7,409 bases of DNA from ZC4RG30 sp039800965 (GTDB lineage Bacteria; Pseudomonadota; Gammaproteobacteria; Steroidobacterales; Steroidobacteraceae): assembly GCA_039800965.1 (NCBI GenBank), contig JBDLPS010000159.1, positions 1 to 7,409 of the forward strand. The letters run 5' to 3'. Below the pieces are notes generated by a model, which saw only the letters and a list, made by a program, of their open reading frames with translations, made no database searches and was not told where the DNA came from. A program made the translations under genes and the position numbers. Within the stretch, counting starts at the first letter, position 1; each line of letters opens with the position of its first letter. Of this stretch, positions 1-5,318 are shown one piece after another.

Positions 1-294
1 AGCCCCCAGTTCCAGGCCGGTCACCCGGTCGGTGAGATCCCCGCGGGCCGTCAGCATGATGATGGGAACCCGGCTCTTCGCCCGGATCTCGCGGCAGAGG
101 CTGAAGCCGTCCTTGCCGGGCAGCATGACGTCGAGCAGCAGCAGTTCCGGCTGGGTCGCCCTGAAGCGGCGCAACCCGTCGTCGGCATCGAAGGCGCAGT
201 CGACCTCGATGCCGAACCGACGGCAGTAGTCCGCCAGCAGGTCGGAGTGGCGACGGTCGTCATCGATGAGGAGGACTCGGCTCACGCCCTCCAT
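1..294 (-). CDS. OmpR-type response regulator, N-terminal receiver domain (3' end cut by window edge)
   Basis: Reading the minus strand from the ATG at 294-292 gives 98 codons open to the edge. The protein begins MEGVSRVLLIDDD and has the hallmarks of a CheY-like receiver: an acidic cluster at D11-D13, the predicted phospho-acceptor D55 in LLLLDVMLPG, the KDGF loop at 61-64, and the conserved Thr82 in IIMLTAR. The run RGDLTDRVTGLELGA at the end is typical of OmpR/PhoB regulators, just before the conserved Lys of the receiver and the winged-helix DNA-binding domain, both of which lie outside. It normally takes phosphate from a sensor kinase in the cytoplasm and then binds promoters. The start is one base after the stop of the DUF1365 gene, so it belongs to the same transcription unit. 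No good Shine-Dalgarno precedes the ATG. A GTG at 285-283 is an alternative start, but GGAGG would lie only 2 nt before it. The subfamily rests on the receiver alone. Confidence 0.9.
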   Translation of the reverse strand, partial: MEGVSRVLLIDDDRRHSDLLADYCRRFGIEVDCAFDADDGLRRFRATQPELLLLDVMLPGKDGFSLCREIRAKSRVPIIMLTARGDLTDRVTGLELGA

Positions 295-295
295 T

Positions 296-1045
296 CTACG
301 CAGCCGGGTGCGGGTGGAAGGGGATGCGCTTGAGCCACAGCCGCAGGGCCTGCCAGTAGATGGCGGCGAGCACGCGCAGTGTCGAGGCCGGGAAGCGCAG
401 CAGCACCCCGGCCAGCGAGGCGGTCGTGATCGGCTTGCGGGTCAGCGTGAGCGTCGCGTCGAACAGCCGCTCGCCGCCCTCATGATTCTCCATATGGACG
501 TCGAGCCGTTCACCCGGCGCGCCGAAACGCCACCGGTAGGTTTGCTGCATCGGCATGAACGGCGAGACGTGGAAGGTCTTGTCGAAGCTGAACTCGAAGG
601 GGCTGCAGCGCCGGTGGCACTCCTCCACCGACAGGACGTAGGCCTGCCGCTCACCCCAGGGGGTGTTGGTAATTTCGGCGACTATTGTTTCTATTTCTTT
701 CGAATTTTCAGTATAGCAGTAATAAAATGTAACTGGATTGAAACAATGGCCGAAATTGCGCAGCTGGCTCAGCATCCGCACGGGACCTGCAGGACGGTGC
801 CCGGTAGCCGCTTCGACGCGATCCCGCACCGCCACATCCAGCGGCAGGGCTGGATCACCGAGGTAGTCCGCGCGCCGAAACCAGGCCAGCGTGGGACGAC
901 GGGTGGACCAGAACCAGCGGCCCCGGAATACCTCGTCGAGCTCGGCGAGGTCGAGCCAGACATAGGAGACGTCGTAGGCAAAGGCATGCGGCCGGGGCAG
1001 CCGCCGGCGATGCCTAAGCCGTCCGGTGTACAGCGCGCTGTGCAT
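296..1045 (-). CDS. DUF1365 family protein (COG3496)
   Basis: A 249-residue protein starting MHSALYTGRLRHRR, of usual length for DUF1365. Family signatures are visible: FNPVTFYYCY at 102-111, TNTPWGERQAYVL at 126-138, and KTFHVSPFMPMQQTY at 156-170. The biochemical role is not established. The family almost always sits next to a COG2907 FAD protein and a CFA-like methyltransferase, and it is implicated in lipid modification and in light or singlet-oxygen responses. The ATG at 1045 was chosen because it opens the family-typical N terminus and has GAGG 4-5 nt upstream; the longer frame to 1180 only reads antisense-like sequence inside the FAD gene. It overlaps the FAD gene by 32 nt. Codons for residues 99-125 are strikingly AT-rich (see the separate entry), although the protein sequence there is the conserved core of the family. 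No signal peptide is seen; the C-terminal stretch from about residue 210 is amphipathic to hydrophobic. Confidence 0.9.
   Translation of the reverse strand: MHSALYTGRLRHRRRLPRPHAFAYDVSYVWLDLAELDEVFRGRWFWSTRRPTLAWFRRADYLGDPALPLDVAVRDRVEAATGHRPAGPVRMLSQLRNFGHCFNPVTFYYCYTENSKEIETIVAEITNTPWGERQAYVLSVEECHRRCSPFEFSFDKTFHVSPFMPMQQTYRWRFGAPGERLDVHMENHEGGERLFDATLTLTRKPITTASLAGVLLRFPASTLRVLAAIYWQALRLWLKRIPFHPHPAA
671..750. other. AT-rich island inside the DUF1365 gene
   Basis: I counted 25 G/C in these 80 bases (31%), against roughly two-thirds in the flanking sequence. It covers codons for about residues 99-125 of the DUF1365 protein, including the conserved FNPVTFYYCY segment. The frame is intact and the conserved residues are kept, but the codons include ATA, ACA, AAA, TTT and TAT, which the neighbouring genes mostly avoid. 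Possible explanations are a short recombination tract from an AT-richer donor, or selection for a DNA or RNA signal inside the gene. Confidence 0.8.
710..718 (-). promoter_or_regulatory. Candidate internal extended -10 promoter facing the response regulator
   Basis: On the minus strand the island contains TGCTATACT: an extended -10 motif (TGn) followed by TATACT, which matches the sigma-70 -10 consensus at five of six positions. No good -35 is present 16-18 nt upstream, which extended -10 promoters can tolerate. Transcription would start near 700-704 and run about 400 nt through the end of the DUF1365 gene into the response regulator. This is a motif match in AT-rich sequence only, so it may be fortuitous. 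Confidence 0.3.
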
Positions 1046-2285
1046 GGTCCTCGGAGAAGTGGCCGACTGCGTCCAGCGCGCTGACGACACCGTCCTCGTG
1101 GAAACCGTTCCGCCACCAGGCGCCACAGAAGTAGGTGCCCCGGTAGCCATCGAGCTCCCGGTGCCGGGCCTGGGCGGCAACCGACTCGGGTGTGAAGACC
1201 GGGTGGTGATAGGTCGCCCGCAGGATCACCTTGGCGGGGTCGATCACGTCGCTGCGGTTCAGGGTGACCAGCAGCGGCCGGGGCGCGTCCAGGTTCTGCA
1301 GCATGTTCATGTTGTAGGTCAGCGCCAGCGGCCCGTCCCGATCCGGGAGGCTGTGGTAGTTCCAGCAGGCCCAGGCCAGGCGGCGCGTCGGCATCAGCCG
1401 GGCGTCGGTATGCAGCACGGCTTCGTTCTGCTGGTAGGGGATGGCGCCCAGCACCTCCCGCTCTGCGGCGGTCGGGTCGGCAAGCAGGCGCAGGGCCTGA
1501 TCGCTATGGCAGGCGAGGAATACCGCATCGTAACGGACGGGCTCCTGACCCTGCGCCTTCAGGACCACGCTGCCGGGCTGGCGCCGGATCCATTCCACCG
1601 GCGTGCGCAGGCGGATCCGGTCGCGGAACGGGGCCGTGAGTTTTTCGACATAGCGGGCGGAACCGCCGGACACCGTGCGCCAGACCGGCCGGTCGTTGAC
1701 CGTCAGCATGCCGTGGTTCATCAGGAAACGGACGAAGAAGCGGGCCGGGAACTGGAACATCGACGCCGGATTCGTCGACCAGATCGCCGCGCCCATCGGC
1801 ACGATGTAGTGGTCGATGAAGGCCTTGCCATAGCGGCCCTGCTCCAGCAGTTCACCCAGCGGCTGTTCCGCACCCTCGCCCGCCAGGATGCGCGGCGCCT
1901 CGCGATTGAAACGCAGGATGTCGCGCACCATGCCGAGGAAGGACGGACGCAGCAGGTTGCGCCGCTGTGCGAACAGCGTGTTGAGCGTCGTGCCGTTGTA
2001 TTCCAGGCGGCGGACATCGTCTCGCACCGAGAAGCTCATCGCGCTTTCCTCGGAGGCCACGTCCAGCTCGCGCAGCAGCGCGGAGAAGTGGGGATAGGTC
2101 GTGTCGTTGAACACGATGAAGCCCGTGTCCACCTGGAAGCTGCGGCCGTCCTGCTCGACCCTGTGGGTGTGCGAGTGGCCACCCACATGACCGCCGGCCT
2201 CGTACACCGTGATGTCATGCGCAGCGTGCAGTTGATGCGCGGCTACATTGCCGGCGATGCCGCTTCCGATGATCGCGATCTTCAT
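1014..2285 (-). CDS. FAD-dependent oxidoreductase, flavin amine oxidase-like (COG2907)
   Basis: A 423-residue flavoprotein. The N terminus MKIAIIGSGIAGN is a Rossmann dinucleotide-binding fold (G7, G9, G12), with the ribose-binding Glu29 in VYEAGGHVGGHSHT and the GGH segment typical of amine oxidase/desaturase-type flavoproteins. DTGFIVFND at about 56-64 and the C-terminal GAWWRNGFHEDG at about 388-399 complete the FAD site. COG2907 members neighbour CFA-like methyltransferases and DUF1365 proteins, and related proteins take part in modifying unsaturated fatty acyl chains, for example in furan fatty acid loci of Rhodobacter-type bacteria. The exact reaction here (desaturation, oxidation or other) is inferred. 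No signal peptide or membrane span is seen, so it is probably cytoplasmic or membrane-associated. The ATG at 2285 overlaps the lipocalin stop (ATGA, 4 nt), and the Rossmann fold starts exactly there; the frame upstream to 2696 is a shadow of the lipocalin gene. It overlaps the next gene by 32 nt. Confidence 0.92.
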   Translation of the reverse strand: MKIAIIGSGIAGNVAAHQLHAAHDITVYEAGGHVGGHSHTHRVEQDGRSFQVDTGFIVFNDTTYPHFSALLRELDVASEESAMSFSVRDDVRRLEYNGTTLNTLFAQRRNLLRPSFLGMVRDILRFNREAPRILAGEGAEQPLGELLEQGRYGKAFIDHYIVPMGAAIWSTNPASMFQFPARFFVRFLMNHGMLTVNDRPVWRTVSGGSARYVEKLTAPFRDRIRLRTPVEWIRRQPGSVVLKAQGQEPVRYDAVFLACHSDQALRLLADPTAAEREVLGAIPYQQNEAVLHTDARLMPTRRLAWACWNYHSLPDRDGPLALTYNMNMLQNLDAPRPLLVTLNRSDVIDPAKVILRATYHHPVFTPESVAAQARHRELDGYRGTYFCGAWWRNGFHEDGVVSALDAVGHFSEDHAQRAVHRTA

Positions 2286-2827
2286 TCCGGCCACCGTTGC
2301 GGCACCTTCCGTACTTTCGACGTGTCGTAGCCCAGCTGCGCCACGACGGCGAGCAGGCGCTGGTAGTCCGCGTCCGGAATCACCGGCGTGCGCGCCATGA
2401 TCCAGACGTTGTCCCGGGCCTGGCGCGCGATGATCGTCTGCGTGTAGCCCGCATCCAGCCAGGCGATGCGGTAGTCGGCCTTGATCGGCCAGAGGAACTG
2501 CATGCCCCAGCGTGCATTCGACCTGTGGTCCAGCACGAATCCGCGCGGGTGATAGGCCTTCTTCGGGCCCTCGAAGGCACCGGCGTTGAAGGTGAAGGTC
2601 GTGGCGATCGTGCCGTCGGCCTCGAGGTCGTAGCGCTCGACGGCGTTGTGGGCACCCTTCTCGATGAAGGTCGGGATGTTGGCGATGACATACCACGGAC
2701 CCATGAATCGCGGCAGGTCGACGCTCGCCACCGTGGGCATTTCAGGCTGGCGCGTCGTGCTGCAACCCGTTGCAAACGCGACGAGCGGCAGGGCGGCGAG
2801 CCAGGCGGGCAAGGAAGGACGGATCAC
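2282..2827 (-). CDS. blc: Bacterial lipocalin, outer-membrane lipoprotein (Blc family)
   Basis: A 181-residue protein with a lipoprotein signal peptide: MIRPS, then a hydrophobic run at 6-19, then a lipobox ending ATGC with acylated Cys22. Residue +2 is Ser, not Asp, which favours sorting to the outer membrane. The lipocalin signature GPWY is at 43-46, FLWPIKADYRIAWLD forms mid-barrel strands, VWIMARTP is at 141-148, and YDTSKV at 167-172 is the usual Blc tail. Blc proteins bind lysophospholipids or fatty acids at the envelope; here it may bind or move lipids modified by its neighbours, which is an inference. The start is a GTG at 2827-2825 that overlaps the stop of the DUF1295 gene (GTGA). 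It is supported by a strong GGAGG five bases upstream and by the signal peptide beginning right there. Confidence 0.93.
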   Translation of the reverse strand: MIRPSLPAWLAALPLVAFATGCSTTRQPEMPTVASVDLPRFMGPWYVIANIPTFIEKGAHNAVERYDLEADGTIATTFTFNAGAFEGPKKAYHPRGFVLDHRSNARWGMQFLWPIKADYRIAWLDAGYTQTIIARQARDNVWIMARTPVIPDADYQRLLAVVAQLGYDTSKVRKVPQRWPE

Positions 2828-3603
2828 TTGATCCTCCGGGGTCCGGGAATGAAAGCATTGGTGCGCGCCGCGTAGGCCGCGTAGCCCGGCCGCCGCTGCC
2901 CGATGTCCTGCTCCAGCAGGGCCACGCCGGAATAGCGCAGCAGCAGCAGGGTCATGAGCAGCGGCGAGAACACGGTCCACGCCGCGCCGGCATCGACCGC
3001 GACGAGGTAGTAGCCCCACCACACGCAGCATTCGCCGAAATAGTTGGGATGGCGGGTATAGGCCCAGAGTCCACGATCCATGACGGCCTGACGGCTGGCC
3101 GGATCGCGGCGGAACGCTGCCAGCTGTGCGTCGGCCACGGCCTCGAAGAACAATCCGGCAACGGCGAGAACGGTCCCGAGGATGCCCAGAATGCCGAGCG
3201 GGACCTCGGTCGCGCGCAGGGCAGCCGCGAGCGGCGTCGAAATGACGAAGGCGAGCACTGCCTGGAACCCGAACACCAGATACAGGCTCTTCATGACGAA
3301 GTTCGGCTCGTTGCGGGCCCGGATGGCCCGGTAGCGATGATCCTCCGGGGCATTCCAGTTGCGTGCCGCAAGGTAGGCCGACAGTCGCAGCGCCCAGAGC
3401 AGCACGAGTGCCAGCAGCAGCGTAGCCCGCATCGAGGCTGTCGGCGCGACGATGAAATGCCAGCCGGCGACGACGACGAAGAACAGCGACCAGACGATGT
3501 CGACGAGACCCACGTTTCGCCGCAGGGTGGCAAGACCCCAGGCGAGCAGGCCCAGCAGCAGCAGCAGGGGCAACGGTGCCAGGTAGGCGTAAAGCGTCAT
3601 CAT
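2824..3603 (-). CDS. DUF1295 family membrane enzyme (steroid 5-alpha-reductase C-terminal/ICMT-like fold)
   Basis: A 259-residue polytopic inner-membrane protein. Hydrophobic segments lie at about 5-24, 33-52, 60-80, 106-128, 134-156, 190-203 and 208-224. Family signatures are VGLVDIVWSL at 31-40, EDHRYRAIR at 87-95, FEAVADAQL at 153-161, GLWAYTRHPNYFGE at 177-190 (the RHPNY core shared with isoprenylcysteine methyltransferases and sterol reductases), and DIGQRRPGYAAYAART at about 233-248, followed by FIPGP. Relatives reduce double bonds or methylate lipids using NADPH or SAM; which applies here is unknown. Placement between a methyltransferase and a lipocalin supports a role on fatty acyl or isoprenoid lipids. 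The first of two adjacent ATGs (3603) was chosen because it overlaps the upstream stop as ATGA; the second, at 3600, is also possible. No strong Shine-Dalgarno is present, which suggests translational coupling. Confidence 0.9.
   Translation of the reverse strand: MMTLYAYLAPLPLLLLLGLLAWGLATLRRNVGLVDIVWSLFFVVVAGWHFIVAPTASMRATLLLALVLLWALRLSAYLAARNWNAPEDHRYRAIRARNEPNFVMKSLYLVFGFQAVLAFVISTPLAAALRATEVPLGILGILGTVLAVAGLFFEAVADAQLAAFRRDPASRQAVMDRGLWAYTRHPNYFGECCVWWGYYLVAVDAGAAWTVFSPLLMTLLLLRYSGVALLEQDIGQRRPGYAAYAARTNAFIPGPRRIK
2833..2837 (-). promoter_or_regulatory. Shine-Dalgarno deciding the GTG start of the lipocalin gene
   Basis: GGAGG on the minus strand lies five bases before the GTG at 2827-2825, inside the last codons of the DUF1295 gene. 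It is the strongest ribosome binding site among the internal genes of the unit and fixes the GTG as start. Confidence 0.75.
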
Positions 3604-4121
3604 GCCGTTGCAAACCCGTCGAAGCGCTGTGCCGCGCGCAGCAGCAGCGGCAGCAGCAAGGCCCAGCCGCCAGCGACGGCAAGGGTCGCAAGCGGCGCAT
3701 CATGCAGCTCCAGCGCGCCGAGACGGGCACCGCCGGCGTAGGCCAGCGGCGCTCCCACGAGAGCCAGCACCGCGACAAGGCCAACCCTGGAGCGGAGCGG
3801 GCGCAAGGCCACATTCAGGGTCGTGGCGAACGCCGCCCAGAGGGCAACCATCCATAGTGGAAAAAAGCCGGCCACCAGCAGTTCGGGCGCCATCCTGACC
3901 CAGCCCGAGCCTACCAGGCCGGTCTCGAAGGCCGCACCGACGATCGTCGCCGTGGCCAGCAGCACCATTTCCTTTGCCGGACGCGCGGCCTGCCACAGGT
4001 GCCACAGCACCGTGGCCGATGCAGCGGCATAACCCCAGCCAGGTTGGCGGGCGGCTGCGCCGGTCACGCAGGCCAGCCAGGCCAGCTGGTACAGCGCGAG
4101 GTTGGTCAGCAGGCGTTGCAT
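3600..4121 (-). CDS. DUF2878 family integral membrane protein
   Basis: A 173-residue, very hydrophobic protein with about five membrane segments (roughly 5-24, 30-45, 52-70, 80-103, 112-129, plus 143-162). Visible features that fit DUF2878 are NLALYQLAWLACV near the start, the central FFPLWMVALWAAFATTLN at 86-103, and the GAPLAYAGGARLGA stretch at 123-136. No enzymatic function is known to me for this family. It recurs in proteobacterial clusters with CFA-like methyltransferases, DUF1365 and FAD proteins, where a role in the membrane step of lipid modification is plausible. The ATG at 4121 follows the methyltransferase stop by two bases and opens directly into a membrane helix; the longer frame to 4232 reads shadow sequence. 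No clear Shine-Dalgarno is seen, so coupling to the upstream gene is likely. Confidence 0.82.
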   Translation of the reverse strand: MQRLLTNLALYQLAWLACVTGAAARQPGWGYAAASATVLWHLWQAARPAKEMVLLATATIVGAAFETGLVGSGWVRMAPELLVAGFFPLWMVALWAAFATTLNVALRPLRSRVGLVAVLALVGAPLAYAGGARLGALELHDAPLATLAVAGGWALLLPLLLRAAQRFDGFATA

Positions 4122-4123
4122 CG

Positions 4124-5197
4124 TCAGGCCGGTCGTTCGAACAGATAGTGCCCGACCCACCACTCCTGTCCCTTGCGATACCCGAAGAGTTCGGCGCAGG
4201 CCATGAAGAACACCCGCCATCGCTGCAGCCACATCGCCGCATCGGCCTTGCCATAGGTCTGCTCAAGGATCGACATCGCCTGGTCGCGCCGATCATCGAG
4301 GTTGGCAAGCCAGGCGTTGGCGGTCTTCTCGTAATGGCGCCCGTCCCACCGCCAGCGCTGGACGAACCGCAGGTCGTCCTGAAAGCGCAGCGGCAATTCG
4401 TCGCTCGGCATCATGCCGCCGGAAAAGAAATGCCGGCTCATCCAGTCGCTGTCGTCCTTGTCCACGAAAGCGTAGGGAGTGGAGCGGTGGACGAAGACAT
4501 GCATGAAGAAGCGCCCACCGGGCTTGAGCCAGCCCTGCACCCTGCGGAACATCTCGGGCCAGTTGCGCAGGTGTTCGAACATCTCCACCGAGACCACCCG
4601 GTCGAACCCGCCGGGATGCTGGAAGTGATTGGCATCCGCCGTCAGGATCGTGAGGTTGTCCAGTTGCTCGGCACGAGCGCGCTCCATGATCGATTCACGT
4701 TGTGAATTCGAGTTGGAAACGCCCACGATCTGGCTGCGCGGGTAGTGGCGTGCCATCCAGAGACTCAAGGAACCCCAACCGCAGCCCAGCTCCAGGATGC
4801 GCTGGCCATCTGCCAGCCCGGCACGCTCCGCGGTGACTGCCAGCGCCTGTCGCTCCGCTTCGCCCAGGTCGGTCACGCCCTCCGGCCACCAGGCGCTGCT
4901 GTACTTGCGATGGGGGCCAAGTACATGCCGGAAAAAATCGGCCGGCACCTCGTAATGCTGCTCGTTCGCCAGCCCCGGAACGAGGGCGATCGCCTCCGCG
5001 CCCATTCCCCGCACGAATTCTTCCGTGATCGCGGCAGCGGATTCGGCGTCGCCGGCCTGGATCTCGACCAGCCGCTGTTCGCAGAGGCGGCGGATGCCGG
5101 CCCGGACCAGCGGATCCGGCACCAACCCCCGCTCCACCCAGCCGAGGGAACCGGCGGACGGTGCGGACTTCACGGCATTGCTTTCGCGGGTCGACAT
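4124..5197 (-). CDS. SAM-dependent methyltransferase, cyclopropane-fatty-acid synthase/coclaurine N-methyltransferase-like
   Basis: A 357-residue class I methyltransferase and the first gene of the minus-strand unit. After a helical N-terminal region (about 20-75) comes NEQHYEVPADFFRHVLGP at 78-95 and KYSSAWW at 98-104, the substrate-side signature of the CFA synthase superfamily. SAM motif I, LELGCGWG, is at 135-142, IVGVSNS at 157-163 is motif II, and VEMFEHLRNW at 204-213 carries the conserved Glu of the family. The C-terminal third is Trp-rich and ends GHYLFERPA. The wording HYEVPADFF and EMFEHLRNW looks more like the coclaurine N-methyltransferase-like clade than classical E. coli Cfa (382 residues), so the product could be a methylated or furan-type lipid precursor rather than a cyclopropane. 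No signal peptide. The ATG at 5197 has AGGAG six bases upstream. The neighbours support lipid methylation. Confidence 0.9.
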   Translation of the reverse strand: MSTRESNAVKSAPSAGSLGWVERGLVPDPLVRAGIRRLCEQRLVEIQAGDAESAAAITEEFVRGMGAEAIALVPGLANEQHYEVPADFFRHVLGPHRKYSSAWWPEGVTDLGEAERQALAVTAERAGLADGQRILELGCGWGSLSLWMARHYPRSQIVGVSNSNSQRESIMERARAEQLDNLTILTADANHFQHPGGFDRVVSVEMFEHLRNWPEMFRRVQGWLKPGGRFFMHVFVHRSTPYAFVDKDDSDWMSRHFFSGGMMPSDELPLRFQDDLRFVQRWRWDGRHYEKTANAWLANLDDRRDQAMSILEQTYGKADAAMWLQRWRVFFMACAELFGYRKGQEWWVGHYLFERPA

Positions 5198-5318
5198 GCT
5201 GCGCTCCTGGTTCGGAAGGTTTCGAGGGGAAGTATGCGCGGCAGCCGGCGTCCATCGAGGGTCGTGACCACGCTTGTTACAAAACGATACAGTTGGGCAT
5301 CAACCGGGGGATCCGACC
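5198..5318. promoter_or_regulatory. Divergent control region between the lipid-modification unit and the dioxygenase gene
   Basis: These 121 bases hold the start signals of both transcription units and no gene. The only AT-rich part is about 5272-5303. There a 9-bp perfect palindrome, TTGTTACAA (5274-5282), lies inside both candidate promoters and could be a shared operator. Minus-strand candidate: TGATGC (5302-5297), 17 nt, TAACAA (5279-5274), which resembles promoters of ECF sigma factors of the RpoE-ChrR kind; a sigma-70 reading, TTGATG, 16 nt, TGTAAC, overlaps it. Plus-strand candidate: GTGACC (5264-5269), 16 nt, GATACA (5286-5291), weak. These are motif matches only. Confidence 0.45.
5204..5208 (-). 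promoter_or_regulatory. Ribosome binding site of the methyltransferase gene
   Basis: AGGAG on the minus strand, six bases before the ATG at 5197-5195. Good match and spacing; it supports this start. Confidence 0.7.

Noticed and set aside
1026..2330. 434-codon plus-strand frame over the FAD gene
   Set aside because: Shadow of the GC-rich codon pattern; the minus strand encodes an intact flavoprotein with clear Rossmann and C-terminal FAD motifs.
3540..3660. Runs of CAG/GCAG looking like a trinucleotide repeat
   Set aside because: They are CTG leucine codons on the minus strand coding membrane helices at the start of DUF1295 and the end of DUF2878; similar clusters occur near 2936-2947 for the same reason.
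2282..3814. 510-codon minus-strand frame suggesting a fusion with the lipocalin
   Set aside because: The part upstream of 2827 is out-of-frame reading of the DUF1295 and DUF2878 genes. The lipocalin has its own signal peptide and ribosome binding site at the GTG.
5209..5225. Tandem-like GGTTCGGAA/GGTTTCGAG near the methyltransferase start
   Set aside because: Only about six of nine positions agree between the two copies, which is not beyond chance in this composition.
5274..5318. Upstream TTG start for the dioxygenase
   Set aside because: It would add 15 residues before a Tat signal with a normal N-region and would place coding sequence in the likely promoter; the ATG at 5319 has a suitable GGGGGA upstream.
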